Shown: positions 6,769 through 14,563, counted from the first letter of the stretch. The stretch: 16,540 nucleotides of DNA from JAYEMH01 sp034717985 [NCBI: Candidatus Ratteibacteria bacterium] (GCA_034717985.1 JAYEMH010000037.1:14249-30788), one strand, 5' to 3'. A program made the numbers and translations. Notes: generated by a model not told the origin, from the sequence alone.

Positions 6769-7404
6769 ATGTTGATCCCACCAAGACGAAAAAAAATACT
6801 GGAAGTTTTTTTCAGAGATCCTTTTCAAGAAATACATCTTAGGGAAATTGTTAGGCTATCTGGAGTTTCGTTGACCAATGTGGATAATTCGTTACGTTTA
6901 TTCGTAAAAGAGGATATGTTTAAAAGGCGAGAAGTCTCTAATATGGTATTCTTTAAACCAAATCTGGAAAATGAGGCGCTTTTAAAAATATTTGAATACT
7001 TAGAACTGGAAAAGAAAAAGGAGTTTTATGACAAAAATAAGAAAATTGCTAGATTATTGCAAAAATATGCAGAAGATATAGTAAATTTATCTAATAAGAA
7101 AATTCAATTAGTAGTACTTTTTGGTTCAGTTGCACGGGGGGCCTGGACCAAAAATAGCGATATAGATATACTGGTTGTTGTCTCTGATAAAGATGCTGAT
7201 GTAACAACCGTACTAAATAAAGCCAAAATAATTGCAACTCCGCTCTTAGAAATAAGTCCCATAAGCACTACTACTGAAAAATTTATTGAGGGTTTTAGGA
7301 AAAAAACTGAATTTTATGATGAGCTGTGGAGAGATCGAATAGTATTATACAATGAATTTTTGTTTTGGCAGTTAGTTAAGGAAAGGGGCAAATTATATGC
7401 CTGA
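6769..7404 (+). CDS. Winged-helix nucleotidyltransferase, MNT-type antitoxin candidate
   Basis: This 211-residue protein begins with a helix-turn-helix/winged-helix-like domain (about residues 6-65, RKKILEVFF, then EIHLREIVRLSGVS, then a wing with MVFFKPN). A minimal nucleotidyltransferase domain follows, with the signature LFGSVARGAWTKNSDIDI (residues 117-134): GS at 119-120 and the metal-binding acids D131 and D133. Such proteins pair with HEPN proteins; in studied MNT/HEPN systems the nucleotidyltransferase modifies and silences the HEPN RNase. The gene overlaps the downstream HEPN gene by eight bases. An AGGAG ribosome-binding site precedes the ATG by about eight bases. The HTH fusion suggests it also represses its own promoter. 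The pair is on the opposite strand to its neighbours and more AT-rich than the nusA operon, in keeping with an acquired module. Confidence 0.8.
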   Translation: MLIPPRRKKILEVFFRDPFQEIHLREIVRLSGVSLTNVDNSLRLFVKEDMFKRREVSNMVFFKPNLENEALLKIFEYLELEKKKEFYDKNKKIARLLQKYAEDIVNLSNKKIQLVVLFGSVARGAWTKNSDIDILVVVSDKDADVTTVLNKAKIIATPLLEISPISTTTEKFIEGFRKKTEFYDELWRDRIVLYNEFLFWQLVKERGKLYA

Positions 7405-7894
7405 AAATATCTATAGACTTCTGCATGAATGTTTTCATCCTAAAAAGGGCAAATCTAATCTCCGTAAGATTCCTGTGGATATCGAGCGAATGCATCAGCA
7501 TATGGATAAAGCACACAATAACCTAAGAGCTATGAAAATAATGTGTGATAATCACTTATTTGATTGGACGATTATTTGCGGATATTACTCAATGTATCAT
7601 TCGGTATTAGCTTCACTTTTCAAAATAGGTATCCGCGCTACTGCTCATTACTGCGCCATTGCTGCTTTTAAAGAATTCTATATTGAGCGCGGAAAAGTAG
7701 CGCCGGAGTATATTAACTACATTAAAAAGGCAAAGCAACTCGAGCAAAAATACGCAGAAACTTTAGAAAAGGCACAAGAAGAAAGGGTTGTTGAGCAATA
7801 TGGAATTGAGATTCTTAGTAACGGTGATGCCAAATGGATTATTGAAGATGCAAAAGATTTTGTTCTTAAGATAGAAGAGGTATTAGCCGAGTGA
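7397..7894 (+). CDS. HEPN-domain protein (UPF0332-like), toxin candidate
   Basis: This is a 165-residue, mainly helical protein. The central stretch reads DWTIICGYYSMYHSVLASL (residues 56-74), then KIGIRATAHYCAI (76-88), matching the HEPN pattern of a YYxMYHA-like helix followed by a glycine and a conserved histidine. R80 and H84 are three residues apart, closer than the Rx4-6H spacing of known HEPN RNases, so nuclease activity is uncertain. The start lies inside the 3' end of the nucleotidyltransferase gene (eight-base overlap), so the two are coupled. The stop is 61 bp from the stop of the convergent giant gene, with no obvious terminator between. The likely role is toxin or effector of the pair. 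Confidence 0.75.
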   Translation: MPENIYRLLHECFHPKKGKSNLRKIPVDIERMHQHMDKAHNNLRAMKIMCDNHLFDWTIICGYYSMYHSVLASLFKIGIRATAHYCAIAAFKEFYIERGKVAPEYINYIKKAKQLEQKYAETLEKAQEERVVEQYGIEILSNGDAKWIIEDAKDFVLKIEEVLAE

Positions 7895-7955
7895 ACCGGA
7901 GTTTACCCCAAATCGAGCTTTGTTCTGGTAAGGATGGAAACAACGAATTTTATTG

Positions 7956-10900
7956 TTAGTTAGCTCCACTGAGGTTACGAATATTTTCAATGTAATCTTT
8001 ATGTTCTTTAGTTACTTCTTGTAACTCTGTAATTTCAAAAATGTCCTTTTCCATATTATACAACTTCAAATACCTTGCCTGCTCTTTGCTCAGGATTCCA
8101 TCCTTAACTAAAAAGGCCTCTAAAGCGGTATCAAAAGCCGTCCCTACCCGAACAATGCTATTATTATCCCCCAGTTCACAAACCACACCAATTATATGTT
8201 TTAAACTTTCCGGTCTTTTTGCCTCTTTATATATCTTCACCCAATCTCCGGGACCAAACGCCACTATGCTTTTTACATTCAGCTTTTGAATTAGTTTATT
8301 AATTACTTCAACGGGTTTCTTTTCTTCTTCGGCCGAAACTATCTCATCAAAGAAATCCTTGCTCAGGTCCATCCCAGTTGCTTTTTCTATATTTTTATAG
8401 AAATCGCTTACTTCTTTTTCTTCCCCGATTTTACCATAGGATAAAACCAATCTTAAACCTCTTTCTTCATCCCGGCCCAACTGCTCAATGATTTTGTAAA
8501 GCCCTAAGGCAAAACCCGGTTCCCGCAGAAGCCGGTGGTTGATAATCAGCCCCCGCCGATTATCCGGGTCTTTAAGCGAAGCCGCTATTTCCTTTCTCAA
8601 CTCGTCCAATAATTTTATATCCGGACAAACTTTGGTAAATTCAGAGAATTTTTGTTCTATCTTTTCGGTTCGCTTTTTATCCTCAGATTCACTTTGTTGC
8701 CCGGCTTCAGCATATTTCCCTTGTCTCCTTACCGCTTTCATCTCCCCCATCTTTCCCCAGAAAACCTGAACCTCCTCACTCACCTCATCTTTTGGTTTCT
8801 CAAGTAAAGATGAGAAAATGTTAGTAACCTCTCCTAAATTCTTTATGCCCTCTTTCATATCGTCTTTTATTTGGTTCGTATTATAATTGATTTGCCCAAT
8901 TCCCCAGTTTTTGCTTTCAAGTTTGGCTATAATTATCCATCTAGAAATTTGCGCTGCTGCAATTGATATATTCAGTTCAGCGGCAATTTCTCGCAAAGTT
9001 CTACCATTATTTGTCATAATCATTATCCGGTAATCGATTTCCCCAAGCTGAGAATTCCTTCGCGCCTTTTTCATCCCCTTCATATTCTCCCAGAATTTCT
9101 CGATTTCCCTTCTTACTTCTTCCACGGGTTTACTGCCAAAAGAATAAAAAGTGTTAATAACCTTGTCTAAATTCTTTATCCCTTCTTCCATATCGGCGCT
9201 TAATTGTTTAACCTTGTCATTAACCGCCATAAGCCCCCAATTTTTCCCTTCAAGTTCTGATATAATCATCCAATTGGAATTGACTACTACTAACGGTAAT
9301 ATCTGCAGTTCTTCTGCAATTTCTAAGACAGTTTTTCCTCCATTTATGCAAAGCATTATTTGATAGTCAAATTCGGTGAGGCGCAAACTTTTTTGTGTAT
9401 AACTCCGTTTTCCTCTAGGAAATGGTGATGATTTCAGGCCAAGACGATTCCCTATCTCTTCCCGTATTCCCTCATCTTTTGCTTTTTTAACCGGCTTCAA
9501 GATATTTGCTTCAGCTATCTGCCATATCCCTGATTGGCTCCCGCCTAAAGCATCAACATATTCAGAAACATTTCTTGTTCCGGTAGAAGTTAAAGGCCCT
9601 CCCTTAGATAAAAATGCCTCTATCCCTCCCACATCTAATTTCGTAGTTGCCTCAATTCCCATTCTTTCTGCCTTATTTAAAACATGCTCTAAAATATTTC
9701 TCTTGAAAATCTTTCCGGTTGAAGGATAAATTTCTTCTAAGAAAATAACCGATTGACCGTCTTCTTTTGTCATTACCCGGATAATCGCCCGGTCAATCGG
9801 AATGCCGTTTCTTTTAACTAAAACCACCCTTTTATTAGAATCAAAATAGGCCGGATGACAACGGAAAAACTCTATATCCGGATAATTATATCCCTGGCAG
9901 GTAGCTGCCGGCTTCTCGCCAATCATCGCCAGAATAAAAGGATCGTCGGTATCCTCTATGGTTATTTGTCCTTTAAGTGCCAGCTTTGTCGGCTGAAGTA
10001 TTTTATCCCGTAAATCCTTTATGTCTGCCGCCGCCGCTCTCTCTCCCTTCTTATTTAAACTGTTAATCAAACTGTTTATAAATTTTACTAAACCCTTTTT
10101 CCCTTCTTGACTTTCTATCTTTCCGGTCTCTATTTCTTCACTATTTAAATTAAACAGAATTAATAAACTTCTGGCAATTTGCAGGTTTTCTAACCGAACC
10201 TCTGCTTCTTCTATATTCTTTATATCTTCAAAATGTTTAATCTTTTTAATGCTCTCTAAAGAAGGTTGTCTATGTTTTATATTCTTTCTTGCCTCAGTAG
10301 TTATCCGGCTTAAATCTTCAATATTGCCACTCGGATTATCAAACATTAAGGATAATTGCTCCCTGACAAATCCCTGAATATGCTGATGCTCTACCATCTT
10401 CCTTAGTTTCTCCTGAATCCGCCCGACTTTCCCTATTGCCTCTGGGCTGATATCCCGTTCTTCTACCGAACTAACCTCATTTTCCATCCAGATATCTTTC
10501 TGCTTTTTCTTAAGCATCGCCAATTGGTCGGTATCATAACGATATTCTTTATATTTCCCCTCTAAAACCTTTTCTACTACGTTCCTGACAATCTCTAATT
10601 CCTCATCCAGATTATGCTCTTTAAACCGCTTATAGAAGGTGGTAAAGGCAATAACTGCCTCCCATGGGTTCTCATATTTAAGCCAATTGTTTACTGCTTT
10701 TCCATCTACCGCTATATCTATTTCTAATATTTTTACTAAATCCGTTAACAAACCTTTGCCTATTTCTTCTATAATCTCCTTCGGATTAGTCTGACCGGCT
10801 TGAGCGGCAAAATCTTTTAATAAATCTCGCCTCTTTAATAAAAGACACCCTTGAGTTACCCCTAAAATATTCCCAAACCCGGACATAGAAAGCTTCTTTT

Positions 10901-13664
10901 TAGAAATTCTTTCTAAAATTCTGGAAACCGAATTTCTATTTTCCGAGTTAGAGAAAACTTCTCTTAAATCATCAAACAAATAGGCCATTCTTTGCGGTCC
11001 GGATACCTTTTCTCCTTTAATTCTAAGGTTATATTCAAAGAATTTAAGCCCGGCTTCCGGATTTATGCTTAATAATCCGGCAAATTGCTTGGCATATTTC
11101 TGCCAAAATAGTTCTTCATCATATTGCAAAGACTTACGCAGTGATGAATTTATCTCCTCTAAAACCCTTTCTGCTTTCTTAAACAACGGATAAAACTCCT
11201 GACAAACAACCTTTACTGCTTCCCTTTCATCAGCAATGTTTCTTTTATCCGAAGCTAAAACCGCGGCCAAACTCCAGATAATAAATCCTTCATCTCTTTG
11301 GGTCACCTCTCTCTCAAGCTCCTCTTTAATTAACTTTTCATATAAATGGCATCTTTCTAAATCGGCTGTTTTCATTATTCCAGCCAGTCTTCTGGCCGCT
11401 TCTTGGCGGACATTCGCATTAGTATCCTTTAACACTTCCAAGAGAGACTCAAGTATTTTAAAAGCTAAAGTAGAATCAATTCTTCCTATTTTGCCCAAAG
11501 CGGCTGCTGCCTCTTGGCGGACTTCCTCATCATTATCATTTAACATTTCTAAGAGAGGCTCAAGTATTTTAAAAACTAAAGCAGAATCAGTTGCCCCTAT
11601 CCCGCCTAAAGCTCTCACCGCCTCTCGGCGGACATTCCAGTCATTATCCTTTAACATTTCTAAAAGCGGACCAAGCACTTCTAAAGCTAAAGCAGAATCA
11701 ATTTTTCCTATTTTGCCCAAAGCGGCCGCCGCCTCTTGACGGAGATACCAGTCCTTATCCTTTAACATTTCTAAGAGCGGGCCAAGCACTTCTAAAGCTA
11801 AATCAGAATCAGTCTGCCCTATCTCGCCCAAAGCGGCCGCCGCCCCTTGGCGGACATACAAGACTTTATCCTTTAACATTTCTAAGAGTGGCTCAAGTAT
11901 TTTAAAAGCTGAAGTCAAATCAGTTTCTCCTATTCTGCCCAAAGCGACTGCCGCCTCTTGACGGACATTCGCATCATTATCCTTTAACATTTCTAAGAGA
12001 GGCTCAAGTATTTTGAAAGCTAAAGCAGAATCAATTTTTCCTATTTTGCCCAAAGCGGCTACCGTCTTTTGGCGGACATTCGAGACGTTATCCTTTAACA
12101 TTTCTAAGAGAGGTTCAAGCATTTTAAAGGCTGAAGCAGAATCAATTTTTCCTATTTTGCCCAAAGCGGCCGCCGCCTCTTGGCGGACATACGAGGCGTT
12201 ATCCTTTAACATTGCAACAAGAGGATTAAGCACTTCTAAAGCTGAAGCAGAATCATTTTTCCCTATTTCTCCCAAAGCGGCCGCCGCCCCTTGGCGGACA
12301 TACCCGTCCTTATCCTTTAATATTTCCAAGAGTGGATTAAGCACTTCTAAAGCTAAAGCAGAATCAGTCTGCCCTATCCCGCCCAAAGCTCGCACCACCT
12401 CGTGGCGGACATCACCATTACTATCTTTTAACATTTCTAAGAGAGGCTCAAGTATTTTAAAAGCTAAAGCAAAATCAGTTTTTCCTATTTTGCCCAAAGC
12501 GGCTGCCGCTTCTTGACGGAGATTCGCATCATTATCCTTTAACATTTCTAAGAGCGGCTCAAGTATTTTAAAAGCTAAAGCAAAATCAGTTTTTCCTATT
12601 CCGCCTAAAGCTCTTACCGTCCCTTGGCGGACATTACCATTACTATCTTTTAACATTTCTAAGAGCGGCTCAAGTATTTTAAAAGCTAAAGCAGAATCAG
12701 TTTTTCCTATTTTGCCCAAAGCGGCTACCGCTTCTTGGCGGACATACCCGTCCTTATCCTTTAACATTTCCAAGAGTGGATTAAGCACTTCTAAAGCTAA
12801 AGCAGAATCAGCTTTCCCTGTTTCGCCTAAAGCTTCCGCCGCCTTTTGGCGGATATACCAGTCATTATTCTTCAACATCCCAAAAAAACAGTTAACTAAA
12901 TTTATACTGATAATCTCCGGTTTGGTGTTTATTATTTCAGTTAATAAGAAGAACTGCTCACGACTTATATTCAAACTGTCCACATCAGAAACCAATTCCT
13001 CTAAAATAGCCGACAAGGATAAATCCTTGGCATCTGCTTTTCTATTTATCGCCGCTCCTCGTTCTGCCGCACTTTCAGTATCATCATCCAATTTTTCATC
13101 TTGTTTTCCATCAAACCCTATTCCCAAACCACCTTCATCACCTCTGACTAATTGCTCAAGCGCTATATTGAGGCTTCCATCTTCAAGATAACTGCGCGCT
13201 TCTTTAATTGCCGCATTACGGCTCCAGCCTTCTTTTATTAAAGTTAAATAAAATTCCAATGTCTCGTTTATCTTCTCTTCTTTCTCATCTTCTAACTCGA
13301 ATTTTCTGATAATCTTTGGCAAGCGGGCGCGGATGGCAAATTCTTTAATGAGTAGGTCTGTTTCTTTACCATCTTCTCCTCTTGCCGGTACCCGCAGAAA
13401 CGAATCCGTCTTCGTCCTACTTCGCCAAGGCTTCGAAGGACAAGCCCAGGCAAAATCTATAAATACTGTACTAATTAAAAAAGCCCCTATAACAACTATA
13501 GAAGTTATCCTCAGGAGCAGCTTCTTCCGTATATCGTATATCGTATTTCGCCCTCTGGAATTTCGAAGAAATTCCGAGGACTGAGTCCCGGAAAATCTTC
13601 GATTTTCTCGGGGCATCTCGTTATCAATTTTTCTCATAAATGACTCATCTATTTCTATCCGCAT
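7956..13664 (-). CDS. Giant exported HEAT-repeat protein
   Basis: An uninterrupted frame of about 1,900 residues. Residue numbers here count from an in-frame TTG at 13679. I prefer the ATG at 13664; ATG 13637, with a GAG seven bases before it, is also possible. A signal peptide spans about 51-79 (RKKLLLR, a hydrophobic core, AWA before C80), then TDSFLRVP. Residues 264-781 are 14 HEAT repeats of exactly 37 residues (PLLEMLKDxDxxVRQEAAAALGKIG). A long helical region follows. A segment from about 1240 (TDDPFILAMIGEKP ... FLEEIYPSTG) recalls, from memory, a domain in large chlamydial and Legionella proteins. Two related repeats of about 115 residues begin at about 1430 and 1546 and have HTH-like character. 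The C-terminal domain (1663-1907) ends NIRNLSGAN. A promoter and riboswitch-like leader lie upstream. Function unknown; an exported scaffold or cell-surface role is inference. Confidence 0.85.
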   Translation of the reverse strand: MRIEIDESFMRKIDNEMPRENRRFSGTQSSEFLRNSRGRNTIYDIRKKLLLRITSIVVIGAFLISTVFIDFAWACPSKPWRSRTKTDSFLRVPARGEDGKETDLLIKEFAIRARLPKIIRKFELEDEKEEKINETLEFYLTLIKEGWSRNAAIKEARSYLEDGSLNIALEQLVRGDEGGLGIGFDGKQDEKLDDDTESAAERGAAINRKADAKDLSLSAILEELVSDVDSLNISREQFFLLTEIINTKPEIISINLVNCFFGMLKNNDWYIRQKAAEALGETGKADSALALEVLNPLLEMLKDKDGYVRQEAVAALGKIGKTDSALAFKILEPLLEMLKDSNGNVRQGTVRALGGIGKTDFALAFKILEPLLEMLKDNDANLRQEAAAALGKIGKTDFALAFKILEPLLEMLKDSNGDVRHEVVRALGGIGQTDSALALEVLNPLLEILKDKDGYVRQGAAAALGEIGKNDSASALEVLNPLVAMLKDNASYVRQEAAAALGKIGKIDSASAFKMLEPLLEMLKDNVSNVRQKTVAALGKIGKIDSALAFKILEPLLEMLKDNDANVRQEAAVALGRIGETDLTSAFKILEPLLEMLKDKVLYVRQGAAAALGEIGQTDSDLALEVLGPLLEMLKDKDWYLRQEAAAALGKIGKIDSALALEVLGPLLEMLKDNDWNVRREAVRALGGIGATDSALVFKILEPLLEMLNDNDEEVRQEAAAALGKIGRIDSTLAFKILESLLEVLKDTNANVRQEAARRLAGIMKTADLERCHLYEKLIKEELEREVTQRDEGFIIWSLAAVLASDKRNIADEREAVKVVCQEFYPLFKKAERVLEEINSSLRKSLQYDEELFWQKYAKQFAGLLSINPEAGLKFFEYNLRIKGEKVSGPQRMAYLFDDLREVFSNSENRNSVSRILERISKKKLSMSGFGNILGVTQGCLLLKRRDLLKDFAAQAGQTNPKEIIEEIGKGLLTDLVKILEIDIAVDGKAVNNWLKYENPWEAVIAFTTFYKRFKEHNLDEELEIVRNVVEKVLEGKYKEYRYDTDQLAMLKKKQKDIWMENEVSSVEERDISPEAIGKVGRIQEKLRKMVEHQHIQGFVREQLSLMFDNPSGNIEDLSRITTEARKNIKHRQPSLESIKKIKHFEDIKNIEEAEVRLENLQIARSLLILFNLNSEEIETGKIESQEGKKGLVKFINSLINSLNKKGERAAAADIKDLRDKILQPTKLALKGQITIEDTDDPFILAMIGEKPAATCQGYNYPDIEFFRCHPAYFDSNKRVVLVKRNGIPIDRAIIRVMTKEDGQSVIFLEEIYPSTGKIFKRNILEHVLNKAERMGIEATTKLDVGGIEAFLSKGGPLTSTGTRNVSEYVDALGGSQSGIWQIAEANILKPVKKAKDEGIREEIGNRLGLKSSPFPRGKRSYTQKSLRLTEFDYQIMLCINGGKTVLEIAEELQILPLVVVNSNWMIISELEGKNWGLMAVNDKVKQLSADMEEGIKNLDKVINTFYSFGSKPVEEVRREIEKFWENMKGMKKARRNSQLGEIDYRIMIMTNNGRTLREIAAELNISIAAAQISRWIIIAKLESKNWGIGQINYNTNQIKDDMKEGIKNLGEVTNIFSSLLEKPKDEVSEEVQVFWGKMGEMKAVRRQGKYAEAGQQSESEDKKRTEKIEQKFSEFTKVCPDIKLLDELRKEIAASLKDPDNRRGLIINHRLLREPGFALGLYKIIEQLGRDEERGLRLVLSYGKIGEEKEVSDFYKNIEKATGMDLSKDFFDEIVSAEEEKKPVEVINKLIQKLNVKSIVAFGPGDWVKIYKEAKRPESLKHIIGVVCELGDNNSIVRVGTAFDTALEAFLVKDGILSKEQARYLKLYNMEKDIFEITELQEVTKEHKDYIENIRNLSGAN
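11337..12890 (-). repeat. 14 tandem 111-bp units encoding HEAT repeats
   Basis: Fourteen consecutive 37-codon units run through the giant gene without a single indel. Every unit has the VRQ/VRH/VRR...ALG.IG core, and neighbouring units share long identical words such as CATTTCTAAGAG and CCCAAAGCGG (plus-strand reading). Units alternate between two ending types, ALEVLN/G and AFKILE. Units 3 and 5 share an SNG(N/D)VR...RALGGIG variant, pointing to duplication in multi-unit blocks. Confidence 0.9.
13402..13551 (-). repeat. 150-bp signal-peptide cassette, copy 1 (identical to 16391-16540)
   Basis: All 150 bases are identical to 16391-16540, and the match may continue past the right edge. It encodes, in the same frame in both genes, the stretch from RNTIYDIRKK through the signal-peptide core and AWACPSKPW to RTKTDS. 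Downstream of it the two genes diverge completely. Confidence 0.95.
13557..13612. repeat. Two palindromes inside the N-terminal coding region
   Basis: GGAATTTC (13557-13564) and GAAATTCC (13568-13575) form a perfect 8-bp hairpin. CCCGGAAAATC (13587-13597) pairs with GATTTTC (13601-13607) and CGGG (13609-13612) with one bulged base. They encode the positively charged segment PRENRRFSGTQSSEFLRNSR ahead of the signal peptide if the upstream starts are used. This looks like a palindromic element inserted within or just before the reading frame. Confidence 0.6.
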
Positions 13665-13829
13665 TTCGTAAAAACACAAATTTTACCACCGAAACACTGA
13701 ATTTAAGAAGCACAGAATTTTAAAAAAATTTACGTCATAACTCCATGGGTCTATATTTCAAATTCATTTTTCAGTGTCTCCGGACTTCCGTGCTTCATTT
13801 GATTCTTTTTAAATCCTGTAAATCCTGTC
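13665..13829 (-). repeat. Leader-region repeat, copy 2 (matches 6264-6494)
   Basis: This is the untranslated region between the leader terminator and the giant gene. It matches 6264-6494 apart from scattered substitutions and the missing 65-bp palindrome insertion. It includes the tandem AATCCTGTAAATCCTGT words and the CACCGAAACACTGAA motif. No ribosome-binding site stands out before the ATG at 13664. Confidence 0.8.
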
Positions 13830-13950
13830 GAAAATAGAAAGACTGAGCCACCTATTTCTAGGCAACTCAGCCATCCCGAAACTTCAGAACCTGTAGTTTT
13901 GCTTGCCCCGTACCCTCCGCGGTATGGGGCGTGCCTTTTTCTAGAACCGC
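13830..13950 (-). promoter_or_regulatory. Structured leader RNA with terminator, copy 2 (GEMM/c-di-GMP-I-like riboswitch candidate)
   Basis: On the minus strand GGCA (13935-13932) opens the fold. The P2-like stem GCCCC..TACC / GGTA..GGGGC has a six-base loop, and GCAAAACTAC and GGCTGAG-TTGCC follow. TTGCC can close on GGCA, or GGCTGAGTTGCC (13872-13861) can pair over 12 positions with 13852-13841, followed by a T-rich run. Against copy 1, stem positions change from U-G to U-A and from G-U to G-C, so pairing is preserved. The RNA sits between a promoter and the giant gene 165-180 bases downstream, the right place for a cis-regulator. If it senses c-di-GMP, ligand binding would favour read-through. 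Assignment to GEMM-I is by the conserved junction words only. Confidence 0.6.
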
Positions 13951-13976
13951 TTATTTACTTTTAAGCTCTTATAGTA

Positions 13977-14006
13977 AGTATAGCATATAAACCCGGCCAA
14001 AAGCAA
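13977..14006 (-). promoter_or_regulatory. Promoter of leader RNA copy 2 / giant gene
   Basis: On the minus strand TTGCTT (14001-14006) precedes TATACT (13977-13982) by 18 bp, with TATATGC before the -10, as in copy 1 (where the spacer is 17 bp). Confidence 0.65.
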
Positions 14007-14021
14007 AAAAATCTGTTTATT

Positions 14022-14288
14022 TCAAAAAACATCTTCGTGCTTGCCCAGTTCAAGAAGATAGGCTGTGTCTTTTTCCCTTCTATAAACACATCTGTAATTC
14101 ATAGTAACACTAAATTCCCAATAATCTTGAACGCCTTCTATTTTTTTATTTCTTAACGAAGGGTGATTTTTATTTTCCAGAAGCATATCCATACACCAGT
14201 AAAATTTCTCCCTTATTTGTTTAGAAACCCCCTTCTTTCTTTTAAGCTTTTTCTTCAAAGGCTCAGCGATAACTATCCGCTTAATCAT
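14022..14288 (-). CDS. RelE/ParE-superfamily toxin
   Basis: An 88-residue basic protein with the size and pattern of RelE/ParE/Txe toxins: an N-terminal strand (KRIVIAEP), two lysine/arginine-rich helices (LKKKLKRKKGVSKQIREKF), then the C-terminal sheet with DYWEFSVTMNYRCVYRREKD and LLELGKHEDVF. The YRCVY segment and the terminal H-E-D-V-F correspond to the family's YRIxY and HxDxY-type ends. Such toxins usually cleave ribosome-bound mRNA; I cannot tell RelE-like from ParE-like activity by eye. The ATG overlaps the stop of the upstream antitoxin by four bases. The pair is close to the leader-RNA promoter of the giant gene but is a separate unit. Confidence 0.85.
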   Translation of the reverse strand: MIKRIVIAEPLKKKLKRKKGVSKQIREKFYWCMDMLLENKNHPSLRNKKIEGVQDYWEFSVTMNYRCVYRREKDTAYLLELGKHEDVF

Positions 14289-14563
14289 CCTTCTACATCT
14301 TTCTTTAGCTCTTTACCAGAATGATAAACCGAATATCTGCCTTTTTTAATAGCGCCTTCAGCTTTCTTAATTGCCTTCTGCCATTTTTTAGTAAAAAAAT
14401 AGGCTTGGTCCTTATTAACAATAGATACCGGAGTGATGACTATTTTATTATCCGTTACATCAAAACGAATCAAATCGTTATCTTTAATATGCAGAACCTT
14501 TCTTATTTTGGAAGGAATAGTAAGCTGCCCATTCCTTACAACCTTACTAACAGCTCCTAACAT
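14285..14563 (-). CDS. AbrB/SpoVT-type antitoxin
   Basis: The start is the ATG at 14561-14563, which has a perfect AAGGAGGT ribosome-binding site eight bases upstream; an in-frame GTG further up lies inside that site and can be dismissed. The 92-residue protein begins with a swapped-hairpin AbrB-type DNA-binding domain: GAVSKVVRNGQLTIPSKIRK, then VLHIKDNDLIRFDV and KIVITP. Its tail (about 50-92) is basic and helical, the part expected to wrap the toxin. It is translationally coupled to the RelE/ParE-like toxin and probably represses the shared promoter. AbrB antitoxins with RelE-fold toxins have precedent in PrlF-YhaV. Confidence 0.9.
   Translation of the reverse strand: MLGAVSKVVRNGQLTIPSKIRKVLHIKDNDLIRFDVTDNKIVITPVSIVNKDQAYFFTKKWQKAIKKAEGAIKKGRYSVYHSGKELKKDVEG

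Noticed and set aside
11236-12516. Long open frames on the plus strand across the HEAT array
   Set aside because: They are antisense shadows produced by the periodic 111-bp units; they repeat the same words, have no ribosome-binding sites and match no family.
13557-13612. CRISPR or terminator in the paired palindromes
   Set aside because: There are only two dissimilar hairpins, no spacers and no T-run, and the reading frame passes through them.
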